A DNA stretch of 64,000 nt, from the NCBI RefSeq assembly GCF_000355905.1, contig NZ_APLF01000009.1, positions 124,001 through 188,000 of the forward strand, read 5' to 3'. Under the pieces are notes generated by a model, which saw only the letters and a program-made list of their open reading frames with translations, ran no database searches and was not told the DNA's origin. A program made the position numbers and the translations under genes. Shown here one piece after another: positions 1 to 11,070 of the stretch. The number at the start of each line of letters is the position of its first letter. The first letter of the stretch is position 1. The DNA is from Psychroflexus gondwanensis ACAM 44 (GTDB taxonomy: Bacteria > Bacteroidota > Bacteroidia > Flavobacteriales > Flavobacteriaceae).

Positions 1-376
<376 letters not shown>

Positions 377-496
377 TTAGAGTATTGCATCTGATAAGAT
401 GTAATAGACGTTTTTTTAAAGGGAATCAAAAGACTTTAGTAGTAAAGTGGGTTTTGATGTTTCTAGTTGTCAATTTAATAATATTATAAGGTCTAC

Positions 497-570
497 AGTC
501 TCATAGCTCAGCTGGTTAGAGCGCTACACTGATAATGTAGAGGTCGGCAGTTCGAGTCTGCCTGAGACTA
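497..570 (+). tRNA. tRNA-Ile (GAT)
   Basis: A 74-nt cloverleaf lies in the 16S-23S spacer. Acceptor arms AGTCTCA and TGAGACT pair perfectly, the anticodon loop reads CTGATAA (anticodon GAT, Ile), and the T-loop TTCGAGT is present. CCA is not encoded. Flavobacterial rRNA spacers usually carry tRNA-Ile followed by tRNA-Ala; no tRNA-Ala is found here. The last 15 nt of this tRNA are copied twice more in the tandem repeat that follows. Confidence 0.96.
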
Positions 571-734
571 CTTAAGTCGAAGGAAGACGAGAAGTTTATC
601 CTGAGTAGCTCTTTTATTAAAGAGCGTATCGAAGGGAGTCTGCCTGAGACTACTTAAGTCGAAGGAAGACGAGAAGTTTATCCTGAGTAGCTCTTTTATT
701 AAAGAGCGTATCGAAGGAAGCTTGCCTGAGACTA
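571..734 (+). repeat. 82-bp tandem repeat in the rRNA spacer (two units)
   Basis: Units of 82 bp (571-652 and 653-734) follow tRNA-Ile. Each unit ends with a copy of the tRNA-Ile 3' end (TGCCTGAGACTA), so the tRNA tail appears three times with exact 82-bp spacing. Each unit contains a hairpin GCTCTTT-tatt-AAAGAGC inside a framework (CCTGAG ... GAGCGTATCGAAGGA) that resembles the dispersed CTGAGCG...TCGAAG elements elsewhere in the window. The unit occupies the place where tRNA-Ala would be expected. Only the 3' half-acceptor and part of the T arm are duplicated, so no extra functional tRNA is made. Confidence 0.93.
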
Positions 735-974
735 TTTTTTAGTCGTATTGGTAAATTGCAAAAACAGGAATTAGCTATGAAGACAACAGACATTACCTTA
801 TAATATAAAACAAGTAATATCTAATTGGTTTTAGATATTATAACGATTTCTAAGGACTTACTTTAAGGGTAAGTGTTTTAGAGGTAAACGTTCATTGACA
901 TATTGAAGATATATAAGAATACGAGAGTAAGAGAATTTTTACTTCTTTTAATTAAGGAGTAGGAGTACTTTAGA

Positions 975-1000
975 GTAAAATAAATAAATAATTATCGAAT

Positions 1001-1008
<8 letters not shown>
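975..1008 (+). other. 23S processing stalk, 5' arm
   Basis: GTAAAATAAA (975-984) is complementary to TTTATTTTAC (3865-3874), and AGATAAGC (1001-1008) is complementary to GCTTATCT (3841-3848). Together they close a long stem around 23S rRNA, the usual substrate for RNase III processing. The pairing also fixes the approximate ends of mature 23S. The 16S-23S spacer between 735 and 974 shows no gene. Confidence 0.75.
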
Positions 1009-3848
<2,840 letters not shown>

Positions 3849-3992
3849 ATGAGACGATTATTACTTTATTTTACCCTTGACTTTACGTTTTGTTATATAT
3901 CTTTAACTATGTCACGATATTAGAATTCCCGCAACAGCTGGAACTTTACTTTTAAAAGATAATTGAGAACTACTCAATTACCTTTAATAGCT

Positions 3993-4100
<108 letters not shown>

Positions 4101-4107
4101 TTATACT

Positions 4108-4146
4108 AAACCCTTCTTTACTTAACGTAATGAAGGGTTTTTTTTG
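4108..4146 (+). terminator. Rho-independent terminator of the rRNA operon
   Basis: AAACCCTTC (4108-4116) pairs with GAAGGGTTT (4132-4140) across a 15-nt loop and is followed by a run of T. It closes the rRNA operon about 8 nt after 5S. Confidence 0.9.
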
Positions 4147-4198
4147 TTTTAAGATTTCTTCAAATCCTCATTCTATTTAGTATTTTAGCATAAAAAAC

Positions 4199-6817
4199 GT
4201 GTCTAAAAAAAGTCCTCAAAAAGTAACTCCATTAATGAAGCAATACAATGCAATCAAGGATAAATATCCTGATGCCATGCTTCTCTTTAGAGTAGGTGAT
4301 TTTTATGAAACTTTTGGAGAAGATGCTGTTTCTGCTTCCCGTATTTTAAATATTGTCCTTACCAACCGCAATAATGGAGGTGAGCGTTCAGAGCTCGCTG
4401 GTTTTCCTCACCATTCTTTAAATACCTATCTGCCTAAACTGGTTAAGGCTGGATTAAGGGTCGCTATATGTGATCAGCTTGAAGATCCAAAGCAGACTAA
4501 AACAATCGTAAAGCGTGGCGTTACCGAATTGATAACTCCTGGAGTCTCTCTAAATGATGATGTCTTATCTAGGAATTCCAATAACTTTTTATGTTCTATA
4601 TTCCTTGGCTCCAAACAAAACTATGGGATTTCTTTTTTAGATGTTTCTACAGGCGAATTTCTAGTTTCTGAAGGGAACCTTGAAGATATCGATAAACTAA
4701 TTCAGAATTTTAGTCCTAGTGAAATTCTTATTTCTAAAAAACAAAAAAATATCCTTCACGATGCATTAGGTAAACAGCATCCATTCTTTTATTTAGACGA
4801 CTGGGTCTATAAATTTGATTTCTCCCAGGAAGCGATTCATTCCCATTTTAAAACAACTTCAGTAAAAGGCTTTGGTATTCAAGATTTTGAAGAAGGTCTT
4901 ATTGCTTCAGGTGCTATTCTTCACTACTTGTCTGAAACCAATCACTTTCAACTGGAGCATATCAACACCATTTCTAGAATAGCTAAAGAAGATTATGTTT
5001 GGATGGATAGGTTTACAATAAGGAATCTTGAATTATATCATTCAACTACGCCTGGTGCTGTCACCCTTATTGATGTGATAGACAAAACTGCTTCAGCAAT
5101 GGGAAGCAGGATGCTTAAACGCTGGTTAGCTTTCCCTTTAAAATCTGAATATAAGATAAATCAACGTCTTGAAAATGTTTTTTTGCTTAAAAGCAATTTT
5201 GATTTGCAAACTGAGATAAGATCCCACTTAAAGCAGATTAGTGATATCGAACGTTTAATTTCGAAAGTAGCCACCTTGAAAATAAATCCTAGAGAGTTAC
5301 TTCAGCTTAAAAATTCTATGGATGTTATCAATTCTTGTATGCTTTTGCTTTCGGAATCGGGTCATGACTCTCTAAAGACTATTGCAGACCAGTTAAATTC
5401 ATGCGATATACTTAGAGCTAAAATCGATTCAGCACTATCCGATGAACCTCCCGTTAATATTCTTAAAGGTAATACTATCAAAAGAGGATTTTCCGAGGAG
5501 TTAGATGAGTACAGAAAAATAGCATTTTCGGGTCACGACTTCTTAGATGAAATGTTAGAGAAAGAATCTAAGCTCAGTGGCATTCCTAGTTTGAAAATAG
5601 GCAGCAATAATGTCTATGGCTATTATATAGAAGTGAGGCATGCTCATAAGAATAAAGTACCGGAGGAGTGGACGCGAAAGCAAACCCTTGTCAACGCTGA
5701 ACGCTATATTACTGAGGAGCTTAAAGTGTATGAAGAAAAAATACTTTCCGCAGAGGAAAAAATTTCAACACTCGAGCAGCAGCTCTTTCATGAATTAGTG
5801 GTTTGGACCCAAGACTATATCAAAGTCATTCAGCAAAATGCAATTCAAATTGCACAATTAGATTGTCTTTCCGGATTTGCTCAATTGGCCATGGAGCATA
5901 ATTATTGTAGACCTAAAATCAATGGAAGTTTAGAACTCAACATTAAAGAGGGTAGGCATCCAGTCATTGAAAATCAACTGAAAGCGGAAGAAGAATACAT
6001 CAGTAATGATCTCTACTTGGATCAAGAGACTCACCAAATTATAATGATTACAGGTCCCAATATGAGTGGTAAATCTGCTTTACTAAGGCAAACAGCCCTC
6101 ATTGTCTTATTAGCTCAAATGGGAAGCTTTATACCGGCTTCTTCTGCAGAAATCGGCATTGTAGATAAAATATTTACCAGAGTAGGCGCCAGCGATAATA
6201 TCTCTATGGGAGAATCCACATTTATGGTAGAAATGAACGAATCTGCCAGTATTTTAAATAATTTATCGGAAAGAAGCTTAGTCTTACTCGATGAAATTGG
6301 ACGTGGTACGAGTACATACGATGGTATTTCTATCGCTTGGGCTATTGCTGAGTATATTCATGAGCATCCCACAAAAGCTAAAACACTTTTTGCAACACAT
6401 TATCATGAGCTCAATGAAATGTCTAAACAGTTTGAACGTATTAATAATTACAATGTCTCTGTCAAAGAGTTAAAAGACAAAGTTTTATTTTTAAGAAAAC
6501 TAGTCCCAGGCGGTAGTGAACATAGTTTTGGAATACATGTGGCTAAAATGGCAGGTATGCCTCAATTTGTCGTGCAGAAGGCTCATAAAATTCTAAAAAA
6601 ACTCGAATCTTATAGAGATTCAGAAGGGGATACGAGTCTATTAAAACAGGCCATCCAACCAGAGCCTCAGTTGAGCTTCTTCAATATGGACGATCCTTTA
6701 TTGGAAGAAATCAAGGATGAAATCCTCAGCTTAGATATTGACACTCTAACCCCTGTGGAAGCCTTGATGAAACTAAATGAAATAAAAAGACTACTTAAGC
6801 CTAAAGTAAAAAAGTAG
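4199..6817 (+). CDS. mutS: DNA mismatch repair protein MutS
   Basis: This 872-aa protein recognises mismatches and small loops and starts methyl-independent mismatch repair with MutL. The mismatch-contact motif F35-Y36-E37 lies in GDFYETFG, the Walker A motif GPNMSGKS is at about 619-626, and the Walker B motif LLDEIGRG is around D698. The C-terminal dimerisation region follows and the length is normal for MutS1. The start is GTG at 4199. The next ATG would remove the first 12 residues, just before the conserved TPLMKQYN segment, so GTG is preferred. It stands alone between the rRNA terminator and a tRNA pair. Every signature residue looked for is present. Confidence 0.97.
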   Translation: MSKKSPQKVTPLMKQYNAIKDKYPDAMLLFRVGDFYETFGEDAVSASRILNIVLTNRNNGGERSELAGFPHHSLNTYLPKLVKAGLRVAICDQLEDPKQTKTIVKRGVTELITPGVSLNDDVLSRNSNNFLCSIFLGSKQNYGISFLDVSTGEFLVSEGNLEDIDKLIQNFSPSEILISKKQKNILHDALGKQHPFFYLDDWVYKFDFSQEAIHSHFKTTSVKGFGIQDFEEGLIASGAILHYLSETNHFQLEHINTISRIAKEDYVWMDRFTIRNLELYHSTTPGAVTLIDVIDKTASAMGSRMLKRWLAFPLKSEYKINQRLENVFLLKSNFDLQTEIRSHLKQISDIERLISKVATLKINPRELLQLKNSMDVINSCMLLLSESGHDSLKTIADQLNSCDILRAKIDSALSDEPPVNILKGNTIKRGFSEELDEYRKIAFSGHDFLDEMLEKESKLSGIPSLKIGSNNVYGYYIEVRHAHKNKVPEEWTRKQTLVNAERYITEELKVYEEKILSAEEKISTLEQQLFHELVVWTQDYIKVIQQNAIQIAQLDCLSGFAQLAMEHNYCRPKINGSLELNIKEGRHPVIENQLKAEEEYISNDLYLDQETHQIIMITGPNMSGKSALLRQTALIVLLAQMGSFIPASSAEIGIVDKIFTRVGASDNISMGESTFMVEMNESASILNNLSERSLVLLDEIGRGTSTYDGISIAWAIAEYIHEHPTKAKTLFATHYHELNEMSKQFERINNYNVSVKELKDKVLFLRKLVPGGSEHSFGIHVAKMAGMPQFVVQKAHKILKKLESYRDSEGDTSLLKQAIQPEPQLSFFNMDDPLLEEIKDEILSLDIDTLTPVEALMKLNEIKRLLKPKVKK

Positions 6818-6873
6818 CTAGAGTTTAAGAAATCTTCTCTAAAAATTATCTTTTCAGATTTTACGAAAAAGGT

Positions 6874-6903
6874 TTTGAAAAATCAATTAATATCTTAAAT
6901 TTG
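6874..6903 (+). promoter_or_regulatory. Promoter of the tRNA-Gly/tRNA-Leu unit
   Basis: TTTG at 6874-6877, an 18-nt spacer and TAAATTTG at 6896-6903 fit the Bacteroidota housekeeping promoter (TTTG, about 19 nt, TAnnTTTG). The first tRNA base follows 18 nt after the -7 element. Confidence 0.6.
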
Positions 6904-6920
6904 CACTCGCAATTAACCAT

Positions 6921-6992
6921 GCGAAAGTAGCTCAGGGGTAGAGCATCACCTTGCCAAGGTGGGGGTCGCGGGTTCAAATCCCGTCTTTCGCT
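6921..6992 (+). tRNA. tRNA-Gly (GCC)
   Basis: A 72-nt cloverleaf with acceptor arms GCGAAAG and CTTTCGC, anticodon GCC in loop TTGCCAA, and T-loop TTCAAAT. CCA is not encoded. It is followed 7 nt later by tRNA-Leu, probably in one transcript. Confidence 0.95.
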
Positions 6993-6999
6993 CTGTTTC

Positions 7000-7087
7000 G
7001 CTCGGATGGTGGAATTGGTAGACACGTTGGACTTAAAATCCAATGACCATTGCGGTCGTGCGGGTTCAAGTCCCGCTCCGAGTACCA
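7000..7087 (+). tRNA. tRNA-Leu (TAA)
   Basis: An 88-nt class II tRNA with a long variable arm. Acceptor arms are GCTCGGA and TCCGAGT, the anticodon loop is CTTAAAA (anticodon TAA), and CCA is encoded at 7085-7087, unlike the neighbouring tRNA-Gly. Confidence 0.95.
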
Positions 7088-7118
7088 AACCCTTTGAGAA
7101 ATCAAAGGGTTTTTTTAT
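7087..7118 (+). terminator. Terminator after tRNA-Leu
   Basis: AAACCCTTTGA and TCAAAGGGTTT form a perfect 11-bp stem with a GAAA tetraloop, followed by a T run. It begins on the last base of the tRNA-Leu CCA end and so terminates the tRNA transcript just before the methyltransferase gene. Confidence 0.9.
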
Positions 7119-7130
7119 TTGATATGTCCT

Positions 7131-7667
7131 ATGCCTAGAAAACTAAAAAATAGAGAGCTCATTCGCAAAACAGATGAAGAATTTAAGGATTCTCAAAAGA
7201 CTCCACTGATCTTGATTCTTGATAACATAAGAAGTCTCAACAATATTGGCTCTGTTTTTCGGACGTCTGATGCCTTCCTCATTCAAAAGATCTATTTGTG
7301 TGGAATCACAGCAACACCACCTCATAAGGATATTCAAAAAACGGCTTTGGGAGCTACTCAGACAGTAGAGTGGGCTTATGCAGAAAACACTCTAGAACTC
7401 GTTAAAGATTTACAACAGCAGGGTGTGAAGGTGATGTCTATAGAGCAAGCTGAACACTCTATCTCTCTGAAGGATTTTAATCCTGAAAAAAACCAAACTT
7501 ATGCATTAATCTTAGGGAATGAGGTGAAAGGGGTCCAACAAGAGGTAGTGGACCAATCTGACGGGGTTATTGAAATTCCACAATTGGGAACCAAACATTC
7601 TTTAAATATTTCAGTAACCACAGGCATTTGTGTTTGGGATTTTATGTCAAAAACTCAGGGTATTTAA
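7131..7667 (+). CDS. SpoU/TrmH-family RNA methyltransferase
   Basis: A 178-aa SAM-dependent 2'-O-ribose methyltransferase of the SPOUT class, acting on tRNA or rRNA. The three SpoU motifs are visible: NIGSVFRTSDAF at 38-49 with the catalytic-type Arg, ALILGNEVKGV in the middle, and GTKHSLNISVTTG near the C terminus, which builds the trefoil knot. There is no N-terminal substrate-binding domain, so the exact target cannot be named. The ATG at 7131 is chosen because an upstream TTG at 7119 sits on the terminator's T run and adds only four residues. Confidence 0.88.
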   Translation: MPRKLKNRELIRKTDEEFKDSQKTPLILILDNIRSLNNIGSVFRTSDAFLIQKIYLCGITATPPHKDIQKTALGATQTVEWAYAENTLELVKDLQQQGVKVMSIEQAEHSISLKDFNPEKNQTYALILGNEVKGVQQEVVDQSDGVIEIPQLGTKHSLNISVTTGICVWDFMSKTQGI

Positions 7668-7710
7668 TTCACTGGATTTTTGAAAAGTTGAAGTCGTCCT
7701 AAATTCTCTT

Positions 7711-9717
7711 TTAGGCTTTTTCTTCCTCTAGTTTATTTTGTAGCATTTTCAATTCATCTCTAAATCGAGCAGCTTCCATAAAGTCAAGATCCTTAGCTGC
7801 TTTTTCCATAGATTTTCTCACCTTGGTCATTCTCTTTTTTAAGTCGCTTTCAGAATAGTTAGCGACAGCTTCTTCAGCAGCTTCAAGGGTTGGCATTTCT
7901 ATCACCTCGTATGGCTCCTTTTTCTTACCACTTAAGGCAGAATCCAAGGATTTTTTGACAGCCTGTGGTGTAATGTTATGTTTTGTATTATAATCAATTT
8001 GCTTTTGGCGTCTATAATCGGTCTGGTCCATGGTTTTCTGCATACTAACTGTAATTTTATCTGCATACAGTATGGCTCTGCCTTCGAGGTGTCTAGCGGC
8101 TCTCCCTATGGTTTGCGTCAGTGTTCTGTTACTTCTTAAAAAGCCCTCTTTATCCGCGTCCAAAATGGCCACCAAAGATACTTCAGGTAAATCAAGACCT
8201 TCTCTAAGTAAATTCACTCCCACCAAAACATCAAACACTCCTTTTCTTAAGTCAGACATAATTTCAACTCTTTCCAAAGTGTCGATATCACTGTGAATAT
8301 AGCGGGTTCTTATTTTTACTCTGGTTAAATACTTGGACAACTCTTCCGCCATTCGTTTAGTCAGTGTTGTTACCAATACTCTTTGATCTTTGTCCACTCT
8401 GATATTAATCTCTTTAATGAGATCATCAATTTGATTCAAACTAGGTCGAACTTCGATAACTGGATCCAACAATCCTGTTGGTCTTATGACCTGCTCAACA
8501 ACAACTCCACCAGTTTTTTGTAATTCATAATCTGCAGGAGTGGCACTCACATAAACGACCTGGTTTTGTAAAGCTTCGTATTCTTCTAGCCTTAGCGGTC
8601 TATTGTCCATCGCAGCAGGTAGTCTAAATCCATAATCTACCAAATTTTCCTTACGAGAACGGTCACCACCATACATAGCTCCTACTTGGGGAATGGTAAC
8701 GTGGCTTTCATCTACAATCATTAAATAATCGTCTGGAAAATAATCTAGCAAGCAGAATGGTCTTGTGCCTGGCTTTCTTCCGTCTAAATACCTAGAGTAG
8801 TTTTCAATTCCAGAGCAATAGCCCAATTCTTTTATCATTTCAAGGTCGAAGTTGGTACGTTCCTCGATACGTTTAGCTTCCAGAGGTTTTCCTATCTCTT
8901 TAAAGTATTCAATCTGTTTTCCAAGATCTATAGCAATTTGATCGATAGCTTGGTTCAAGACATCAGGGGAAGTCACAAAAATGTTGGCAGGATAAATATT
9001 TAATTTATCATATTTTGCCATAACCTCGTTGGTTTCCACATCAAAAGCTTCAATCTCTTCAATCTCGTCACCAAAGAAGTGAATGCGATAGGCATGATCG
9101 GCATAGCCTGGAAACACATCTAAGGTATCTCCTTTTATTCTGAAATTACCATGGTTAAATTGAGCTTCTGTTCTTGAGTATAAACTTTGTACTAAACGTT
9201 GAAGTAGTTTCGTTCTTGGAATCTGCTGATCCACTTCGATGGAAATCACATTTTTTTCAAATTCTGCCGGATTTCCAATACCATACAGACAACTTACGGA
9301 AGCTACTACCAAAACATCTCGGCGCCCTGAAAGCAAAGAAGAAGTTGTACTTAGTCTTAGTTTTTCAATTTCATCATTAATGGATAAATCCTTTTCAATA
9401 TAAGTTCCACTTGAAGGGATAAAAGCTTCTGGCTGGTAATAATCATAATAGGAGACAAAATACTCAATGGCACTATCAGGAAAAAACGCTTTGAATTCTG
9501 AATAAAGTTGTGCAGCCAGAGTTTTGTTATGAGCCAGAACTAGGGTAGGCTTTTGAACTTCTTCCACCACATTGGCCATGGTGAAGGTCTTTCCAGACCC
9601 TGTGACTCCCAATAAAGTTTGATACCTTTCATTACTATAAAGACCCTTTACCAGTTTATCGATCGCTTGAGGTTGGTCGCCAGTAGGTTTGAAATCTGAT
9701 TTCAGAGTGAACTTCAT
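7711..9717 (-). CDS. uvrB: Excinuclease ABC subunit UvrB
   Basis: UvrB (668 aa) verifies the lesion in nucleotide excision repair, working between UvrA and UvrC. Walker A GVTGSGKT is at 37-44. The damage-clamping beta-hairpin segment YYDYYQPEA follows, then the helicase motifs, including DESH and QTIGRAAR, and a C-terminal UVR domain (EAARFRDEL) that binds UvrC. A longer reading frame begins at 9735, but that codon lies in the -7 box of a near-perfect promoter. The ATG at 9717 matches the usual family N terminus and is used here. It faces the methyltransferase gene tail to tail. Confidence 0.97.
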   Translation of the reverse strand: MKFTLKSDFKPTGDQPQAIDKLVKGLYSNERYQTLLGVTGSGKTFTMANVVEEVQKPTLVLAHNKTLAAQLYSEFKAFFPDSAIEYFVSYYDYYQPEAFIPSSGTYIEKDLSINDEIEKLRLSTTSSLLSGRRDVLVVASVSCLYGIGNPAEFEKNVISIEVDQQIPRTKLLQRLVQSLYSRTEAQFNHGNFRIKGDTLDVFPGYADHAYRIHFFGDEIEEIEAFDVETNEVMAKYDKLNIYPANIFVTSPDVLNQAIDQIAIDLGKQIEYFKEIGKPLEAKRIEERTNFDLEMIKELGYCSGIENYSRYLDGRKPGTRPFCLLDYFPDDYLMIVDESHVTIPQVGAMYGGDRSRKENLVDYGFRLPAAMDNRPLRLEEYEALQNQVVYVSATPADYELQKTGGVVVEQVIRPTGLLDPVIEVRPSLNQIDDLIKEINIRVDKDQRVLVTTLTKRMAEELSKYLTRVKIRTRYIHSDIDTLERVEIMSDLRKGVFDVLVGVNLLREGLDLPEVSLVAILDADKEGFLRSNRTLTQTIGRAARHLEGRAILYADKITVSMQKTMDQTDYRRQKQIDYNTKHNITPQAVKKSLDSALSGKKKEPYEVIEMPTLEAAEEAVANYSESDLKKRMTKVRKSMEKAAKDLDFMEAARFRDELKMLQNKLEEEKA

Positions 9718-9732
9718 GAAGTAAATTTTTTG

Positions 9733-9763
9733 CAAAGATACTTGTAAAGGAAGTCATCGCAAA
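9733..9763 (-). promoter_or_regulatory. uvrB promoter
   Basis: On the minus strand TTTG (9763-9760), exactly 19 nt, then TATCTTTG (9740-9733) give a complete match to the Bacteroidota TTTG-N19-TAnnTTTG promoter. Transcription should start near 9727, leaving a leader of about 10 nt before the ATG at 9717. No LexA-like box is evident. Confidence 0.75.
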
Positions 9764-9839
9764 CTTTCTTTAGGTCCTTTGGCATTACTTTCACAAGTGA
9801 ATATACTTCAACATATAGGTAGCAATTCGACTCTTTATG

Positions 9840-10283
9840 TTACTGAAAAATAATCTCTTTATTGGTTTTTGGTATTTTTTTGACTTGATATGGAATCAAT
9901 AGAGGTAAGGTGACCATAGTGCCTTCAGGAGAGTTATTCTGAATCCTTAAAACAAGTGTGGTTTCATTTTCACTCTCAAATAAAATTTCAATAGAATACC
10001 CGCCAGTATTCCTAACTTGATCTGTAGCCATCAATAGTATATCTTGTTGAAAGTTGATTGGGTTTTCATCAAAATAACTTAGAAATGATTCTTGGTCTGT
10101 AAAGGTGTTTTCAAGTTCAGATTGACTGCTGATAGTGAAATTTCGATTGGCTAAAGATTGATTTTCATCATTAAAATTACCGTCTTTGACGAATTCTAAT
10201 CTAGAATCAACTCTGGCGTCATCATCATCTGAAGAGCAGCTGAAAAGTGCTATAGAAAGGAGTAGAAGAAAAACAGGTTTCAT
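9840..10283 (-). CDS. PrcB-like domain lipoprotein
   Basis: A 147-aa protein with a lipoprotein signal: hydrophobic residues 4-13 and lipobox LFSC with Cys16. SSDDDD follows, which matches the acidic lipoprotein export signal that sends Bacteroidota lipoproteins to the cell surface. The rest resembles the PrcB C-terminal domain, with the diagnostic NTGGYSIEI segment and a final PYQVKKIP strand. In Treponema PrcB assists the protease dentilisin; the function here is not known. It precedes no obvious protease and is separated by 50 bp from the SIMPL-domain gene upstream on the same strand. Confidence 0.75.
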   Translation of the reverse strand: MKPVFLLLLSIALFSCSSDDDDARVDSRLEFVKDGNFNDENQSLANRNFTISSQSELENTFTDQESFLSYFDENPINFQQDILLMATDQVRNTGGYSIEILFESENETTLVLRIQNNSPEGTMVTLPLLIPYQVKKIPKTNKEIIFQ

Positions 10284-10333
10284 AATTTATTTTTTATTTT
10301 TTAATAAGACGTTAAAAATGAGTAAAGGTTGCT

Positions 10334-11029
10334 TTAATTTAATGAAAACCTTACTAAAACTTCACTCTTCACTTCCATCTGATCAAAAGATAGGTTTGGA
10401 GAATAAGTTTCATTTTTAGAGGAAGCTCCTCTTATCTGAACACCAGAGGCTTTTCCTTGTAAAGCATAAGCATAGGAGTTGGTTTCCGAAATATATATCG
10501 CCTTACCAATATCTTGCCCTATGGCTTTAGACATTGCTCCTGCAGCTTCTTTTGCATTTGTCACTGCTTTCGCTTTCATCTGTGATTGAATAAGGTTGAT
10601 TTGCGAGTGTTCTGTTTTTCCTAAGTTGATATTAGAAATCTCAATGTCTTGTAATGCGTTTAAGACCTTACCTAAAGTAGAGGCCTTATAGACCAAAAGG
10701 CTGTAGGACTTATTTTTTAGAATTTTCTGACCAGACAAAAAATAAGATTTAAAGTTACTCCCAGCATCCGCTATAAAAAGTTGTTTTTCAATATCTATAG
10801 ATAGTTTTTCTAATTCTGAAATCATCTTTTGTTCCAGTTTTTCGAGGCTTGTTCTTCCATTGGTATCTTCTTCAGATATTAGAATATCCAAGTAAATTCT
10901 GTCTGGACTCACTAAAGTGTCGGCGCTACCTTTAACTTCTATATAAGGTTGATCTATAAAGTTTTTTTGCTGAGCTATAGCGTTGGAGATACTTGAGAAG
11001 AAAATTAAAAAGCTGAGTAAAGATTTCAT
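10334..11029 (-). CDS. SIMPL (DUF541) domain periplasmic protein
   Basis: A 231-aa exported protein with a signal peptide ending near residue 20 (AIAQQ). The mature part begins with an IEVKGSADTLVSPDRIYLD strand typical of SIMPL/DUF541 proteins and continues with the family's internal SQMKAKAVTNAKEAAGAMSK helix. Family members are periplasmic or outer-membrane associated and have been linked to oxidative stress and signalling, but no biochemical activity is established. It lies between the PrcB-like lipoprotein and a large T9SS substrate on the same strand. Confidence 0.82.
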   Translation of the reverse strand: MKSLLSFLIFFSSISNAIAQQKNFIDQPYIEVKGSADTLVSPDRIYLDILISEEDTNGRTSLEKLEQKMISELEKLSIDIEKQLFIADAGSNFKSYFLSGQKILKNKSYSLLVYKASTLGKVLNALQDIEISNINLGKTEHSQINLIQSQMKAKAVTNAKEAAGAMSKAIGQDIGKAIYISETNSYAYALQGKASGVQIRGASSKNETYSPNLSFDQMEVKSEVLVRFSLN

Positions 11030-11070
11030 AAGGTTTCAGTTTAAAAAAGATTAAGTTAGTTTTATACAGG

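Noticed and set aside
653-734. Second and third tRNA-Ile genes in the rRNA spacer
   Set aside because: Only the 3' 12-15 nt of the tRNA are repeated; there is no D arm, anticodon arm or 5' acceptor strand.
6861-7088. Minus-strand frame of 75 aa containing GAGLEPARPQ and RRDLNPRPP
   Set aside because: It is the antisense of the two tRNA genes, a common annotation artefact.
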